From: Sulfuricaulis sp.
GTDB lineage: Bacteria > Pseudomonadota > Gammaproteobacteria > Acidiferrobacterales > Sulfurifustaceae
Length of the DNA stretch: 64,000 nucleotides
Direction: 5' to 3'
Assembly: GCA_030650525.1 (NCBI GenBank)
Contig: JAUSDQ010000096.1
Location: 1-64,000 of the forward strand
The notes beneath the pieces were generated by a model. The model was not told the DNA's origin. It ran no database searches and saw only the letters and a program-made list of their open reading frames with translations. The position numbers and the translations under genes were made by a program. Positions 24,327 through 32,636 of this stretch are shown here, one piece after another; within the stretch, counting starts at the first letter, position 1, and every line of letters starts with the position of its first letter.

Positions 24327-25022
24327 TCACGCCTCGACCCATTGGGCCGCCTGGTCCACGCTAGCGCGCTTGGTGCGGAACTGATTCGCCGGATGCGCGG
24401 AATCCTCGTAGCCGAAGGAGATGCCGCACACAACCTGGCGGTCCTCCGGAATGTTGAACCACTGGTGCAGAAACCGGGAGCGTCGCGCGATGGCGGCCTG
24501 TGCAATACTGGCCACGCCCAGGCTGCGCGCGGCCAGCATGAAGTTGCTCACGTAAGCCCCGCAATCCACCGCGCCATAGGTTCCCAGCAGGGCCTCGGTA
24601 GTGATCAGCGCCATGTGTGGGGCACCGAAGAAGTTGAAATTCTCGCGGGCCTGACGACCCGCTGATTCGCGGTCTCCGTGCGCAATGCCGACACTTTCGT
24701 AGAGCTGGAAGCCGCATTCGCGCCGGCGCTGCTGATAGACGCCGCGGTATTCCGCTGGCTCGTGGATGTCCATGGTGGTCTGCGCCACGACCTCCGGCGC
24801 TTTCCAGGCCGTGCGCAGCCGCTCGGTCGCCGCGGCGCTGGTCACGATCACTTGCCAGGGTTGTGAGTTGCACCATGAGGCGGTGCGTTGCGCCAGGCGC
24901 AGAATTTCGTTGATGGTGTCGCGGCTCACCGGGTCGGGGCGGTAGCTACGGCAACTGTAGCGTGTGTTGAGGATGGTTTCGAACGCGGTTGCGAGCGCGG
25001 GGGCGGGGGCGGTTTGAGTCAT
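24327..25022 (-). CDS. Nitroreductase family flavoprotein
   Basis: FMN-dependent oxidoreductase of 231 residues. SCRSYRPDPV at the N-terminus and WCNSQPWQVIV are the FMN-binding blocks, and AVDCGAYVSNFMLAARSLG and VVCGISFGYED complete the fold. The family reduces nitroarenes, quinones or enones with NAD(P)H. A nitro or enone reduction next to CoA-pathway genes, and near a nitronate monooxygenase family gene, is suggestive but not proof of a nitro substrate. I start at 25022 (MTQTAPAPA); there is no clear Shine-Dalgarno. It is the first gene of an operon with the hydratase at 23512 and is divergent from the racemase at 25271. Confidence 0.87.
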   Translation of the reverse strand: MTQTAPAPALATAFETILNTRYSCRSYRPDPVSRDTINEILRLAQRTASWCNSQPWQVIVTSAAATERLRTAWKAPEVVAQTTMDIHEPAEYRGVYQQRRRECGFQLYESVGIAHGDRESAGRQARENFNFFGAPHMALITTEALLGTYGAVDCGAYVSNFMLAARSLGVASIAQAAIARRSRFLHQWFNIPEDRQVVCGISFGYEDSAHPANQFRTKRASVDQAAQWVEA

Positions 25023-25143
25023 GGTAGGGTCAAAAAAGTTCGAATGAAAATCCCGAGGGTAACGAAGCTGGACAGTTCCCGCCGCGGGACGCGTGCACTG
25101 AGTGGGTGCGCGCAACTTGGCGTTGTTCAGGATCCATGCCTGA

Positions 25144-25192
25144 TTGACACGTTTCCGGGCAGCTTATATAGTCTATCATATTGGTTCTACCA
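25144..25192 (+). promoter_or_regulatory. Strong promoter with operator at the start site
   Basis: A perfect TTGACA (25144-25149), a 17-nt spacer and TATAGT (25167-25172) form one of the best promoters in the window. The perfect operator TGGTTCTACCA (25182-25192) would cover about +3 to +13. It drives the racemase gene and lies in the gap shared with the divergent nitroreductase operon. Confidence 0.7.
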
Positions 25193-25270
25193 TAGGAAGA
25201 AGGCCTTGGTGAACAATGGCTGTCAATCCGAGTAAATGAGATGCGAATCTCGATCCAAAGAGGATAAAAA

Positions 25271-26413
25271 ATGGGACCCTTAAAAGGAATCAAGGTTGTG
25301 GAGATGGCGGGTCTGGCGCCTGGCCCGTTCGCGGCCATGATGCTGGCCGACATGGGGGCCGACGTGTTGCGCGTGGAGCGCCCCGTGGCGGGAGCTTCGG
25401 CCACGGATCCGCGTTTGTACCTGGTCAACCGCAGTCGGCGTTCGATTGCGCTGGATCTGAAGTCCCCGGCCGGGGTTGATGCACTGCGTCGTCTGCTCTC
25501 GGGTGCCGATGCCTTCATTGAAGGCTTCCGTCCTGGCGTGATGGAGCGCCTGGGTCTGGGGCCCGAGCCCGTCATGGCCGCCAATCCGAAACTCGTCTAC
25601 GGGCGCATGACCGGCTGGGGCCAGAACGGGCCGCTGGCGCAGGCCGCCGGGCATGACCTCAACTACATTGCCCTGACCGGTGCGCTGCATTCCATCGGGC
25701 GCAAGGGAGAGGCGCCGGCCATCCCGCTGAATTTGATTGGCGACTTCGGTGGCGGTGGCATGTACCTGGCCTTCGGCATCGTTTGTGCCCTGCTGGAGGC
25801 GCGTCAGTCGGGGCGGGGCCAGGTCGTGGATGCGGCCATGGTCGATGGCGCAGCCTCGCTCATGACCTACATGTTCCAGGGCCGCGCGGCCGGCACCTGG
25901 AGCGACGAACGCGGCAGCAACGTGCTGGACGGCGCGGCGCCCTGGTATCACGTCTATCAGACCGCCGACGGGCAGTACATCAGCATTGCCTCGGGTGAAT
26001 CGCAGTTCTATGCAGAGTTGCTGCGCCTGACGGGGCTGGCCGGCGAGAGCTTGCCAGGCCAACATGATCGTGCCGGCTGGCCGCTGCTGCGCGAGCGCCT
26101 GGCTCAAGTCTTTGGCAGCAAGACGCGCGCCCAATGGTGCGAGATCATGGAAGGAAGCGACGTGTGCTTCGCACCGGTGCTGACGATGCCAGAGGCCGTG
26201 GCGCACCCCCACAACCGTGATCGCGGCACCTTCGTGGAAATCGATGGGGTGGTGCAGCCGGCGCCGGCGCCGCGCTTTAGCCGCACGGTACCGGATCTGC
26301 CCCGCGCGCCCATACCAGCGGGCGAGGATGACGATGCGGCGCTGGCGAGCTGGGGTTTCAATGGGCAGGACGTGGCGGCGCTGCGCGCGGCCGGTGCGTT
26401 CGGCCGCGTCTAA
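25271..26413 (+). CDS. 2-methylacyl-CoA racemase family protein
   Basis: AMACR/MCR-type protein, 380 residues, with AGAGGA before the ATG. AAGHDLNYIA and LNLIGDFGGG supply the His/Asp pair. GRGQVVDAAMVDGAASL, VLDGAAPWYHVY and [11 protein letters not shown] follow the racemase group closely, as does PAPAPRFSRT near the end. It is a single-gene unit with its own regulated promoter, divergent from the nitroreductase and hydratase genes. As with the other two copies, CoA transfer cannot be excluded, but the His/Asp pair argues for racemisation. Confidence 0.88.
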   Translation: MGPLKGIKVVEMAGLAPGPFAAMMLADMGADVLRVERPVAGASATDPRLYLVNRSRRSIALDLKSPAGVDALRRLLSGADAFIEGFRPGVMERLGLGPEPVMAANPKLVYGRMTGWGQNGPLAQAAGHDLNYIALTGALHSIGRKGEAPAIPLNLIGDFGGGGMYLAFGIVCALLEARQSGRGQVVDAAMVDGAASLMTYMFQGRAAGTWSDERGSNVLDGAAPWYHVYQTADGQYISIASGESQFYAELLRLTGLAGESLPGQHDRAGWPLLRERLAQVFGSKTRAQWCEIMEGSDVCFAPVLTMPEAVAHPHNRDRGTFVEIDGVVQPAPAPRFSRTVPDLPRAPIPAGEDDDAALASWGFNGQDVAALRAAGAFGRV

Positions 26414-26437
26414 GCGCGCGTAAGGTCTGGGGGCGTC

Positions 26438-27295
26438 CTACGGTGCTCCCAGCACTTTCCAAGCGGCGCTGACGTTCATCAAGGGCTTGCCCGCGCTGTG
26501 GAAGCGGCCATCGACAAACACCACCGAGGGCGTGGCGAGTTGGACGTGGGTCTCGAAGTCAACCAAGGCACCGTGCCGGGCCTCGCCCAGGCGGCGCGCC
26601 TGCACCCCCAGCGTGACACACATGCGGCGGTCAGACGCGCGCACTGCCGCCCGGCCGGTGAACAGGTCGGCCATAAACAGCAGCATGCCATCATGCACCG
26701 AGCCCAGACCATGCTGATCAAGCAGGTGGTCATCGACCGTAAAGCGGATCACATGCGCGCCCTCGTCCAGGCCGCGCTCGAACAGCGGACCGACGTGCAA
26801 TCCAAACGGATCCTTGGTTTGCACGCGCGTCCAGCCATCCGCCGCGTCCGGCTCCCAACGCTCCGAGGCGACCGACTCGACGACATCAACGGCCGCGGCG
26901 GGGGCCTCAATTTTGTAAATGGCGCTGGCGTTGGTCAGCAGCGTCTCGTTGGCGAAAAGGCGACAGCTCAAGAACAAGACCGAGCGGGTGGCCCGGGTCA
27001 CGCTGACTTCCGCGATGACCTGGGCGCCGGTTTCAACCGAGCCCACGAACTCGCTGTTGAGCGACAGCAGCGGCGCCGTGGACCCGGGTGCGGCGCGGGC
27101 CGCCAATTCCGCCGCGACCTGCCCCATGGAGATGGAGAGCAGCGTCAGCACCATGCCGCCGTGGAAGCGTCCGGCAAAGTTCACGTGATGGGTGTCCAGT
27201 TGCAGCCGGAAGCGGTAACCCTCCTCGCCAGCGACGCGGAACACGGGTCCGGTGTGGTGTGCAAACCCGTTGGTTGCTAGCAGCACCGCCCTCAT
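26438..27295 (-). CDS. Tandem hotdog acyl-CoA thioesterase-like protein
   Basis: Two hotdog domains in one chain of 285 residues. The first has VNFAGRFHGGMVLTLL (about 39-54) and the second QHGLGSVHDGMLLFMADL (about 193-210); both resemble the PaaI-type HGG/HDG helix start. It should hydrolyse an acyl-CoA, either to release CoA from dead-end intermediates or to give a free acid product. Its ATG overlaps the stop of the CoA-transferase gene by four bases (ATGA), a sign of translational coupling. It is the last gene of the five-gene minus-strand operon that starts with the ligase at 31583. Confidence 0.8.
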   Translation of the reverse strand: MRAVLLATNGFAHHTGPVFRVAGEEGYRFRLQLDTHHVNFAGRFHGGMVLTLLSISMGQVAAELAARAAPGSTAPLLSLNSEFVGSVETGAQVIAEVSVTRATRSVLFLSCRLFANETLLTNASAIYKIEAPAAAVDVVESVASERWEPDAADGWTRVQTKDPFGLHVGPLFERGLDEGAHVIRFTVDDHLLDQHGLGSVHDGMLLFMADLFTGRAAVRASDRRMCVTLGVQARRLGEARHGALVDFETHVQLATPSVVFVDGRFHSAGKPLMNVSAAWKVLGAP

Positions 27296-28572
27296 GTTTG
27301 AACCGCCTGTGCCGCGCCCCGCGCGGGCTCGCCCAGCGCCCCGCTCAGCGCCAACTCGGCCAATGCCGCGTCGTCTAGCTTGAGCAGCGAGTGCAGCACT
27401 TCCCTGGTGTGCTGGCCCAGCGTCGGCGCCGCCACCGGATCGACCACCGGCGTGAGGCTAAGGCGATAGGGCGGCGCCACATTGGGCACGGTGCCCGCGG
27501 TGGGGTGCGGGATTTCACTAAGCAGGCCGCGTTCGCGCATGTCCGCGCCGGAGAAGGCTTCGGCAATCGTCGCCACTGCCCCGACGGGTACGCCAGCGGC
27601 GCGCATTTTATCGATCCAATGATCGCGTGTGTTTGTCGCCAGGATGGCGCGCACGATGTCGTTGAAACCATCAAAGTTGGCCAAGCGCGCCGCGAGGTTG
27701 GCGTACTCCGGACCGTCGGCCAAATCGGCTCGGCCAAAAACATCCAGCGCGAGTCGGCGATAGGTGCGCTCGTTGGCGCAGCATAGGTAGATCGGTCCGG
27801 TGGCGGTCGGATAGACCCCCACCGGGGTGTTGGCGCGACCCATGTTGCCCACCCGTGGCGGCTCGATGCCGGTGGCCAGGTAGCCGATGGCCCGGTAGCT
27901 GACCAACTGCGCCGCCTGGTCGAACATCGCGATTTCGATGTACTGCCCCTGGCCCAGACGCTCGCGCGCGGCCAAGGCCGCCAGAATGGCGTTGCTGGCC
28001 ATCATCCCGGTGGTGATGTCCATGATGGGCGCGCCGGCCACCACACCGTCGCTGTCCGGATGGCCGTTGATCGCCATGAAACCGCTTTCCGCCTGAGCAA
28101 TCGGATCGAACCCCATGCGCTGCGCCATGGCGCCGTCACGTCCCGCGGCGGAGATCGAGCAGTAGATCAGGCGCGGATTGCGCGCCGAAAGCTCGGCGTA
28201 GCCCAGACCCAGGCGGTCCATCACTCCGGTCGAAAAATTCTCGACCAGCACGTCGGCCTGATCGATCAGGGCCAGCGCGATATCGCGTCCCGCCGGCAGG
28301 CTTACATCCAGTGCCAGGCCGCGTTTGTTGCGGTTGGTCCACAGGTAGGCGGCGCCTTCGCCGCCCAAGGCCGGGGGCCGGTGCAAGCGGATGTTGTCGC
28401 CTACCACCGGGTTTTCAATTTTCAACACGTCGGCGCCGAAGTCACCCAGGATCAGCGTGCAGTAAGGCCCGGCAACGAAGTGGCTGAAGTCGATCACGCG
28501 CAGGCCGGCCAGTGCCGTGGCGGCACCGGCCGGGCGCGCCTGGTGAGGGGGAAGAACAGGGCGTTCGGCCAT
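27292..28572 (-). CDS. CaiB/BaiF family III CoA-transferase
   Basis: 426 residues. RVIDFSHFVAGPYC is the CoA-binding N-terminus and GAPIMDITTGMMA holds the catalytic Asp that carries the CoA thioester. It lacks the His of the racemase group, so transfer of CoA from one acid to another is the likely role (formyl-, carnitine- or mesaconyl-CoA transferase type). I start at MAERPVLPP (28572), where a GGGGG run lies nine bases upstream; longer in-frame starts pass through a CA repeat. It is the fourth gene of the ligase-kinase-small protein operon and is coupled to the thioesterase downstream. Confidence 0.86.
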   Translation of the reverse strand: MAERPVLPPHQARPAGAATALAGLRVIDFSHFVAGPYCTLILGDFGADVLKIENPVVGDNIRLHRPPALGGEGAAYLWTNRNKRGLALDVSLPAGRDIALALIDQADVLVENFSTGVMDRLGLGYAELSARNPRLIYCSISAAGRDGAMAQRMGFDPIAQAESGFMAINGHPDSDGVVAGAPIMDITTGMMASNAILAALAARERLGQGQYIEIAMFDQAAQLVSYRAIGYLATGIEPPRVGNMGRANTPVGVYPTATGPIYLCCANERTYRRLALDVFGRADLADGPEYANLAARLANFDGFNDIVRAILATNTRDHWIDKMRAAGVPVGAVATIAEAFSGADMRERGLLSEIPHPTAGTVPNVAPPYRLSLTPVVDPVAAPTLGQHTREVLHSLLKLDDAALAELALSGALGEPARGAAQAVQT

Positions 28573-28586
28573 CGTGTCAGTCCCCC

Positions 28587-28607
28587 GGCCTGCATGCGCG
28601 GCAGGCC
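28587..28607 (-). promoter_or_regulatory. Leader hairpin before CoA-transferase
   Basis: GGCCTGC (28587-28593) and GCAGGCC (28601-28607) pair across a 7-nt loop, just upstream of the G-rich ribosome binding site. A 13-base GT/CA repeat (28613-28625) precedes it. Together they fill the short gap between two operon genes and could tune translation or RNA processing. Confidence 0.35.
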
Positions 28608-28634
28608 CCATGGTGTGTGTGTGTGCATTGCATC

Positions 28635-29021
28635 TCAGTGTCCTGTCGGAGTGGTGGATTTTGGATCGGAGACGATCCATTTTGGATTATTGATGGCCAG
28701 CGTGTCGCGCAGCGTTAGGCGCAGGTGCTCAAGCAGGCCGCCCGAGTTCAGCGGCAGACTGCCTGCGGCGATCGCCGTGGCCAGTTCGGCGTTCAGTACG
28801 GTCAGCTCGCCCTCGTGTCCCAGCAACTGGACCAGACGTTGTCGCTCCTTACTCTCAAGTGCGCTGCGCTGCTGCAGTTCGCGCAGCACCGTGCGCAGCA
28901 CGTTGATGCTCACGCGGGTCTGGAAGCGGTGATACCCCTCCAGCGTCGGCAGCAGTTCCTGCTCGAAATAGTCGGTGGTGGCTTGCAGCAACGTGGCGGC
29001 GTCGGGAACGAAAGTAGTCAT
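28635..29021 (-). CDS. Small helical protein, DUF6285/LvaB-like
   Basis: 128 residues, predicted mostly helical. LLQATTDYFEQELLPTLEGYHRFQTRV followed by a long Arg/Glu-rich helix resembles the DUF6285 family, which is found next to kinase-fold and ACAD genes. Its ATG lies two bases before the end of the kinase gene stop codon, so the two are translationally coupled. By size and position it corresponds to LvaB, the small partner of the kinase LvaA in levulinate catabolism. The family assignment is from memory of the pattern and should be tested by profile search. Confidence 0.7.
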   Translation of the reverse strand: MTTFVPDAATLLQATTDYFEQELLPTLEGYHRFQTRVSINVLRTVLRELQQRSALESKERQRLVQLLGHEGELTVLNAELATAIAAGSLPLNSGGLLEHLRLTLRDTLAINNPKWIVSDPKSTTPTGH

Positions 29022-29022
29022 C

Positions 29023-30030
29023 TCAGTGGCCTCCTGCGGTAGTTTCGAGCAGCGCGAAAAAGTCCCACAGCGGCTCTTCGAGGCGACGGCCGATGGCGCA
29101 CATTTCGACGCCGGCCGCTCGGCCATCGGACTTGGTGGCCAGGCCGCGACGCACGCAACTGATGGCCCATTTGAGATTGGAAAAAGCCTCCCAGAAACGC
29201 ACCCGTTCGGGATCCACGGACGCGCCGCCGCCGGCTTCGTAGGCCGCATACAGGTCTTCGCGCCGGCCAAAGCCGCCCACCGGCAAGGCGCCGCTAAAGC
29301 CCCAGGTGCGCATGCACAACACGCCCAAATCCTGCATCGGGTCGCCGATGCGTGCGATCTCCCAGTCCAGCACGCAACGCACGCCCTCGGGGCCCACGAT
29401 CAGGTTGCCGGTGCGAAAGTCGGCATGTACCAAGGCCGGTTTCCAGGTGCCGGGCAAATGATCCTGCACCCAGCGCAGCGCGTAGGCCAGCGCGGGGTGC
29501 TGGAGTTGGTACGGCGTCAACAATCCGCCGTAGATGGCCAGTTCGTCGGCCGGTGACAGCGTGGCCAGAAACGGCAGCTCCGCGGTCGGCAGGCGGTGGA
29601 TCGCGGCCAGGATCGCGCCGCATTGGCTTGCCATGTTCGCACGCGCCGCGGCGAAGGCATCGTCTTGCACAATGCGCCGACCCAGGGTCTCGCCCTCGAC
29701 GCGTTCGGTGACATAGCCGCCGCCCAGGCCGTCCTCGGGCTGCAAAATGACGCGCACCACGGGGGCGGGCACGCCACCGGCGCGCGCGGCCATCATGAGC
29801 AGCGCGTCCTGCTCGGCGCTGAGCTTGGGCGCGCGGTTGGCCGTTGCCACCGCCGCCGGAGTCTGCTGCAGGATCAGTGGCTGCGTTTGTCCCTCGCCGA
29901 CGAGGTCAAAAGCCCAGGTCTGTTTGGTGGCGCCACCCGTCAGGCGCTTGAGGTTTTGCACCGTGCCGCGCAGTTGGCCGTGGCGGTTCAGGGCGGCGCT
30001 GAGCGCGACGGCGACGTCGTCGGTTTTCAT
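29023..30030 (-). CDS. Kinase-fold protein, LvaA/ACAD10-type
   Basis: 335 residues with the aminoglycoside-kinase fold. LVHADFRTGNLIVG stands at the catalytic loop, where the usual HGD is HAD, with the Asp and Asn kept, and CVLDWEIARIGDPMQDLG is the second metal motif. RLTGGATKQTWAFDLV is the N-lobe glycine-rich turn. It diverges from the two other kinase genes (19054, 46138), which are closer to each other. It follows the ligase by 23 bases and overlaps the small-protein gene, giving the order ligase-kinase-small protein seen in lva-type clusters. Confidence 0.86.
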   Translation of the reverse strand: MKTDDVAVALSAALNRHGQLRGTVQNLKRLTGGATKQTWAFDLVGEGQTQPLILQQTPAAVATANRAPKLSAEQDALLMMAARAGGVPAPVVRVILQPEDGLGGGYVTERVEGETLGRRIVQDDAFAAARANMASQCGAILAAIHRLPTAELPFLATLSPADELAIYGGLLTPYQLQHPALAYALRWVQDHLPGTWKPALVHADFRTGNLIVGPEGVRCVLDWEIARIGDPMQDLGVLCMRTWGFSGALPVGGFGRREDLYAAYEAGGGASVDPERVRFWEAFSNLKWAISCVRRGLATKSDGRAAGVEMCAIGRRLEEPLWDFFALLETTAGGH

Positions 30031-30053
30031 TGGTTGGTTCTTCCCTTGCTTTC

Positions 30054-31583
30054 CTAGATGCTGCGTCCGGCGGCCTGCCAGAAGGGGTCGCGCAGGCGGC
30101 GCTTGAAGATCTTGCCGCTGTCTTCGCGCGGCAGGCTGGCGTGGAAGTCCACCCGGCGTGGTAGTTTGTACTTGGCCAGGTGCTCGCCGAGGTAGTCCTT
30201 GATCTGCTGGGCCGTGAGCGTGACGCCTGGCATGGTCTCCACCGCGGCGGCCAGTGACTCGCCCAGATCATCATCCGGGATGCCGAACACCGCGCAGTCA
30301 TGCACGCCGGGGCATTGCAGCAGCACCATCTCAATTTCCGCCGGGTAGATGTTCACGCCCGCGGAGATCACCATGTCGGAGCGCCGGTCGCACAGGTAGA
30401 GATGGCCGTCCTTCAGGTAGCCGACGTCGCCCACGCTGATCAATCCGTCCCGTTCCACGCCGCTGCGCTTGCTCTCGTTGTTTAGGTAGGTGAAGTCGGC
30501 GTAGGCCGGCACCCGCATGTAGATCTCGCCGATTTCACCCAGCGGGAGCTGCTTGCCGTCCTCGCCATAGAACGCGATGCGCGTGCCCGGCGTGGGCACG
30601 CCGACGCTGCCGGGGTAGGCCCGTGCATCTTCGGGGGTGGCCAGCGTGGCGGTGCCGACTTCCGTTCCGCCATAGGTCTCGTAGACCACCGGCCCCCACC
30701 AGGCCATCAGCGCCTTCTTTACGTCGACGGAGCAGGGCGCACCGGTGTGTGTGACCCACTGCAAGGAACTGACGTCATAGCGTGCGCGCACCTCGGCCGG
30801 CAGCTTGAGCAGGCGCACGAACATGGTCGGCACCATCACGGCATGGGTGATGCGGTGCTTGTCTATCATGGCCAGCGTTTCTTCCGGGTCGAACTTGGAC
30901 TGCAGCACCAGCACCTCGGCATTGGGCAGCGCCTGGCGGCCATAGGCATTGGGCGAGGCGTGGTACAACGGCCCGGCCACCAGCGCACGCACGCCGGGTT
31001 TCAGGCCGTAGACGCGCTGCAGCATCTCCATGTAGGCGGCCGACTGTTCCGGCGTGGCGGCTTCCCGCTTGACCCCCTTGGGGTGCCCGGTCGTGCCGGA
31101 GGTGTAGATCATGGTGGCGCGACTGCGCTTGGGCGCATCGCTCCAGGGCTCGAAGCCGGCGCACCAGTCGGGCCACACCGTGTCGCCAGCGGCCGGTTGG
31201 GCCTGTTCGGTGGTGAGGTGGTAGTGGCGTTGGATCTGGGGCGGAGTCGGCACCACCAACACCTTCAACCCGGCGGGAATCTGGTCACGCAAGGGTGCCA
31301 GCAGGTCGGCGTGGGCGACCAGCACCTTCGGGCGCGCGTCGTCCAGGACGTAGCGCACTTCCTCGGCCTTGCCATGCCAGTTGATGGGTACACAATAGGC
31401 CCCAACCATCGCCGCCGCTTGTTGCGCCTCGAAGAAGGCAAAGTCGTTGCGCAGCAGCAGCGCGACGATGTCGCCTTCCTGCACGCCCAGCTTGTCGAAA
31501 CCGCGCGCCGCACGGCGGGCTTGTAGCAAGACGGTCTCACGTTCGATGGCGTGCTCATCAAGGTATATTAAAGCGGAAGTCAT
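30054..31583 (-). CDS. AMP-forming acyl-CoA ligase
   Basis: 509 residues. YTSGTTGHPKG is the P-loop, YETYGGTEVG the adenylate site, CDRRSDMVISAGVNIYPAEIE the hinge and DSGKIFKRRLRDPFW the lysine loop. The SGK-FKR-LRD-W ending and the absence of a long N-terminal lead group it with the ligase at 42403, not with those at 21450 or 62875. I chose 31583 (MTSALIYLDE); the frame extends to 31688, but the operator and promoter region lies there. It is the first gene of the five-gene operon. Confidence 0.89.
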   Translation of the reverse strand: MTSALIYLDEHAIERETVLLQARRAARGFDKLGVQEGDIVALLLRNDFAFFEAQQAAAMVGAYCVPINWHGKAEEVRYVLDDARPKVLVAHADLLAPLRDQIPAGLKVLVVPTPPQIQRHYHLTTEQAQPAAGDTVWPDWCAGFEPWSDAPKRSRATMIYTSGTTGHPKGVKREAATPEQSAAYMEMLQRVYGLKPGVRALVAGPLYHASPNAYGRQALPNAEVLVLQSKFDPEETLAMIDKHRITHAVMVPTMFVRLLKLPAEVRARYDVSSLQWVTHTGAPCSVDVKKALMAWWGPVVYETYGGTEVGTATLATPEDARAYPGSVGVPTPGTRIAFYGEDGKQLPLGEIGEIYMRVPAYADFTYLNNESKRSGVERDGLISVGDVGYLKDGHLYLCDRRSDMVISAGVNIYPAEIEMVLLQCPGVHDCAVFGIPDDDLGESLAAAVETMPGVTLTAQQIKDYLGEHLAKYKLPRRVDFHASLPREDSGKIFKRRLRDPFWQAAGRSI

Positions 31584-31644
31584 AAGCTTGATTCTCTGGT
31601 GGAGCGATGTTTTCGCGCAGGAAAACATCAAATATTTAACGCAA

Positions 31645-31655
31645 TGGTTAGACCA
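31645..31655. promoter_or_regulatory. TGGTNNNACCA operator
   Basis: TGGTTAGACCA is a perfect 4-3-4 palindrome in an A/T-rich stretch 62 bp before the ligase start. The -35 and -10 of the operon promoter are not clear by eye; TTGGTC overlapping the operator with TATTTG 16 bases on is one weak possibility. Confidence 0.55.
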
Positions 31656-31766
31656 ATAGATAATAAACGCAGATGGGGCGGTCCGCAAGCGAGGGTATCT
31701 CGGCAGGCCGATCGGGGGAAGCCGTCCCTGCCGAGGACCCCCGCAACGGGCCGTGTCGCGCGCGGC

Positions 31767-32636
31767 TCACGGCCGGTAGCCCGGATCCTGCCACCATGGA
31801 TAGGCCGCGGGCATGTCCGTGCTCACGCGGCAGCTAAATTGTGGCGCGCGTTTCTCGAGGAACGATGCCACGCCCTCGCGTGCGTCGGCCGAGGCGCCGC
31901 GGTCGGCGATCGCCTCGCTTTCGATGCGATTGGCCTGCATGGGGTGGTCGGCGCCGAGCATGCGCCACATCATCTGACGCGTCAGCGCCACCGAAACCGG
32001 CGCGGCGTGGTCCACGATTTCGTGCGCCAAGGCCTGCGCGCGCTCCAGCAATTGTTCGGGTGCACAGACCTCGCGCAGCAGGCCGCCGGCGGCGGCCTCG
32101 GCGGCCGGCAGCAGGCGGCCGGACAGGCTCCATTCGAGCGCACGGGAAATGCCGACCACGCGCGGCAAAAACCAGCTGGCGCAGGCGTCGGGAACGATCC
32201 CGCGACGCGCGAAAACGAAGCCGATACGCGCCTCGGTGCTGGCGATGCGAATGTCCATCGGTAGCAGCATTGATGCGCCTATGCCCACCGCCGCGCCATT
32301 GACGGCCGCGATCAGTGGCTTCTTGCTGGCGAACAGGCGCAGCGCCAGCATGCCACCCCCATCGCGCCCGGGGTCTTCCTCGGCTGGCTGGTGCGCGGGG
32401 TCGAAAGACTCGGCGCCGCCTGACAGATCGAAGCCGGCGCAAAACGCGCGGCCGTTGCCCGTGAAAACGACGGCGCGTACCGCGTCGTCGGCATCCGCCA
32501 GATCCAGCGCATGGCATAACTCACGCCGCATGGTTTTCGTCATCGCGTTCATTGCCTGGGGCCGGTTCAGGGTCAGGGTCAGCACCGGCCCGCTGCGTTG
32601 CCAGAGCAAGGTTTCGAAGTTGGGCGACGCTGTCAT
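31767..32636 (-). CDS. Enoyl-CoA hydratase/isomerase family protein
   Basis: 289 residues. GNGRAFCAGFDL is the oxyanion-hole block. VGIGASMLLPMDIR has no Glu at the first catalytic position, while FARRGIVPDACASWFLPRVVG carries Asp where related proteins have Glu (RGIVPEA-SSWFLPR). This variant is common in clusters with two-subunit ACADs and may hydrate or isomerise bulky enoyl-CoAs. A C-terminal tail of about 30 residues (STDMPAAYPWW) is an extension. Its start overlaps the stop of the ACAD beta gene by four bases, so the three genes are one operon. Confidence 0.86.
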   Translation of the reverse strand: MTASPNFETLLWQRSGPVLTLTLNRPQAMNAMTKTMRRELCHALDLADADDAVRAVVFTGNGRAFCAGFDLSGGAESFDPAHQPAEEDPGRDGGGMLALRLFASKKPLIAAVNGAAVGIGASMLLPMDIRIASTEARIGFVFARRGIVPDACASWFLPRVVGISRALEWSLSGRLLPAAEAAAGGLLREVCAPEQLLERAQALAHEIVDHAAPVSVALTRQMMWRMLGADHPMQANRIESEAIADRGASADAREGVASFLEKRAPQFSCRVSTDMPAAYPWWQDPGYRP

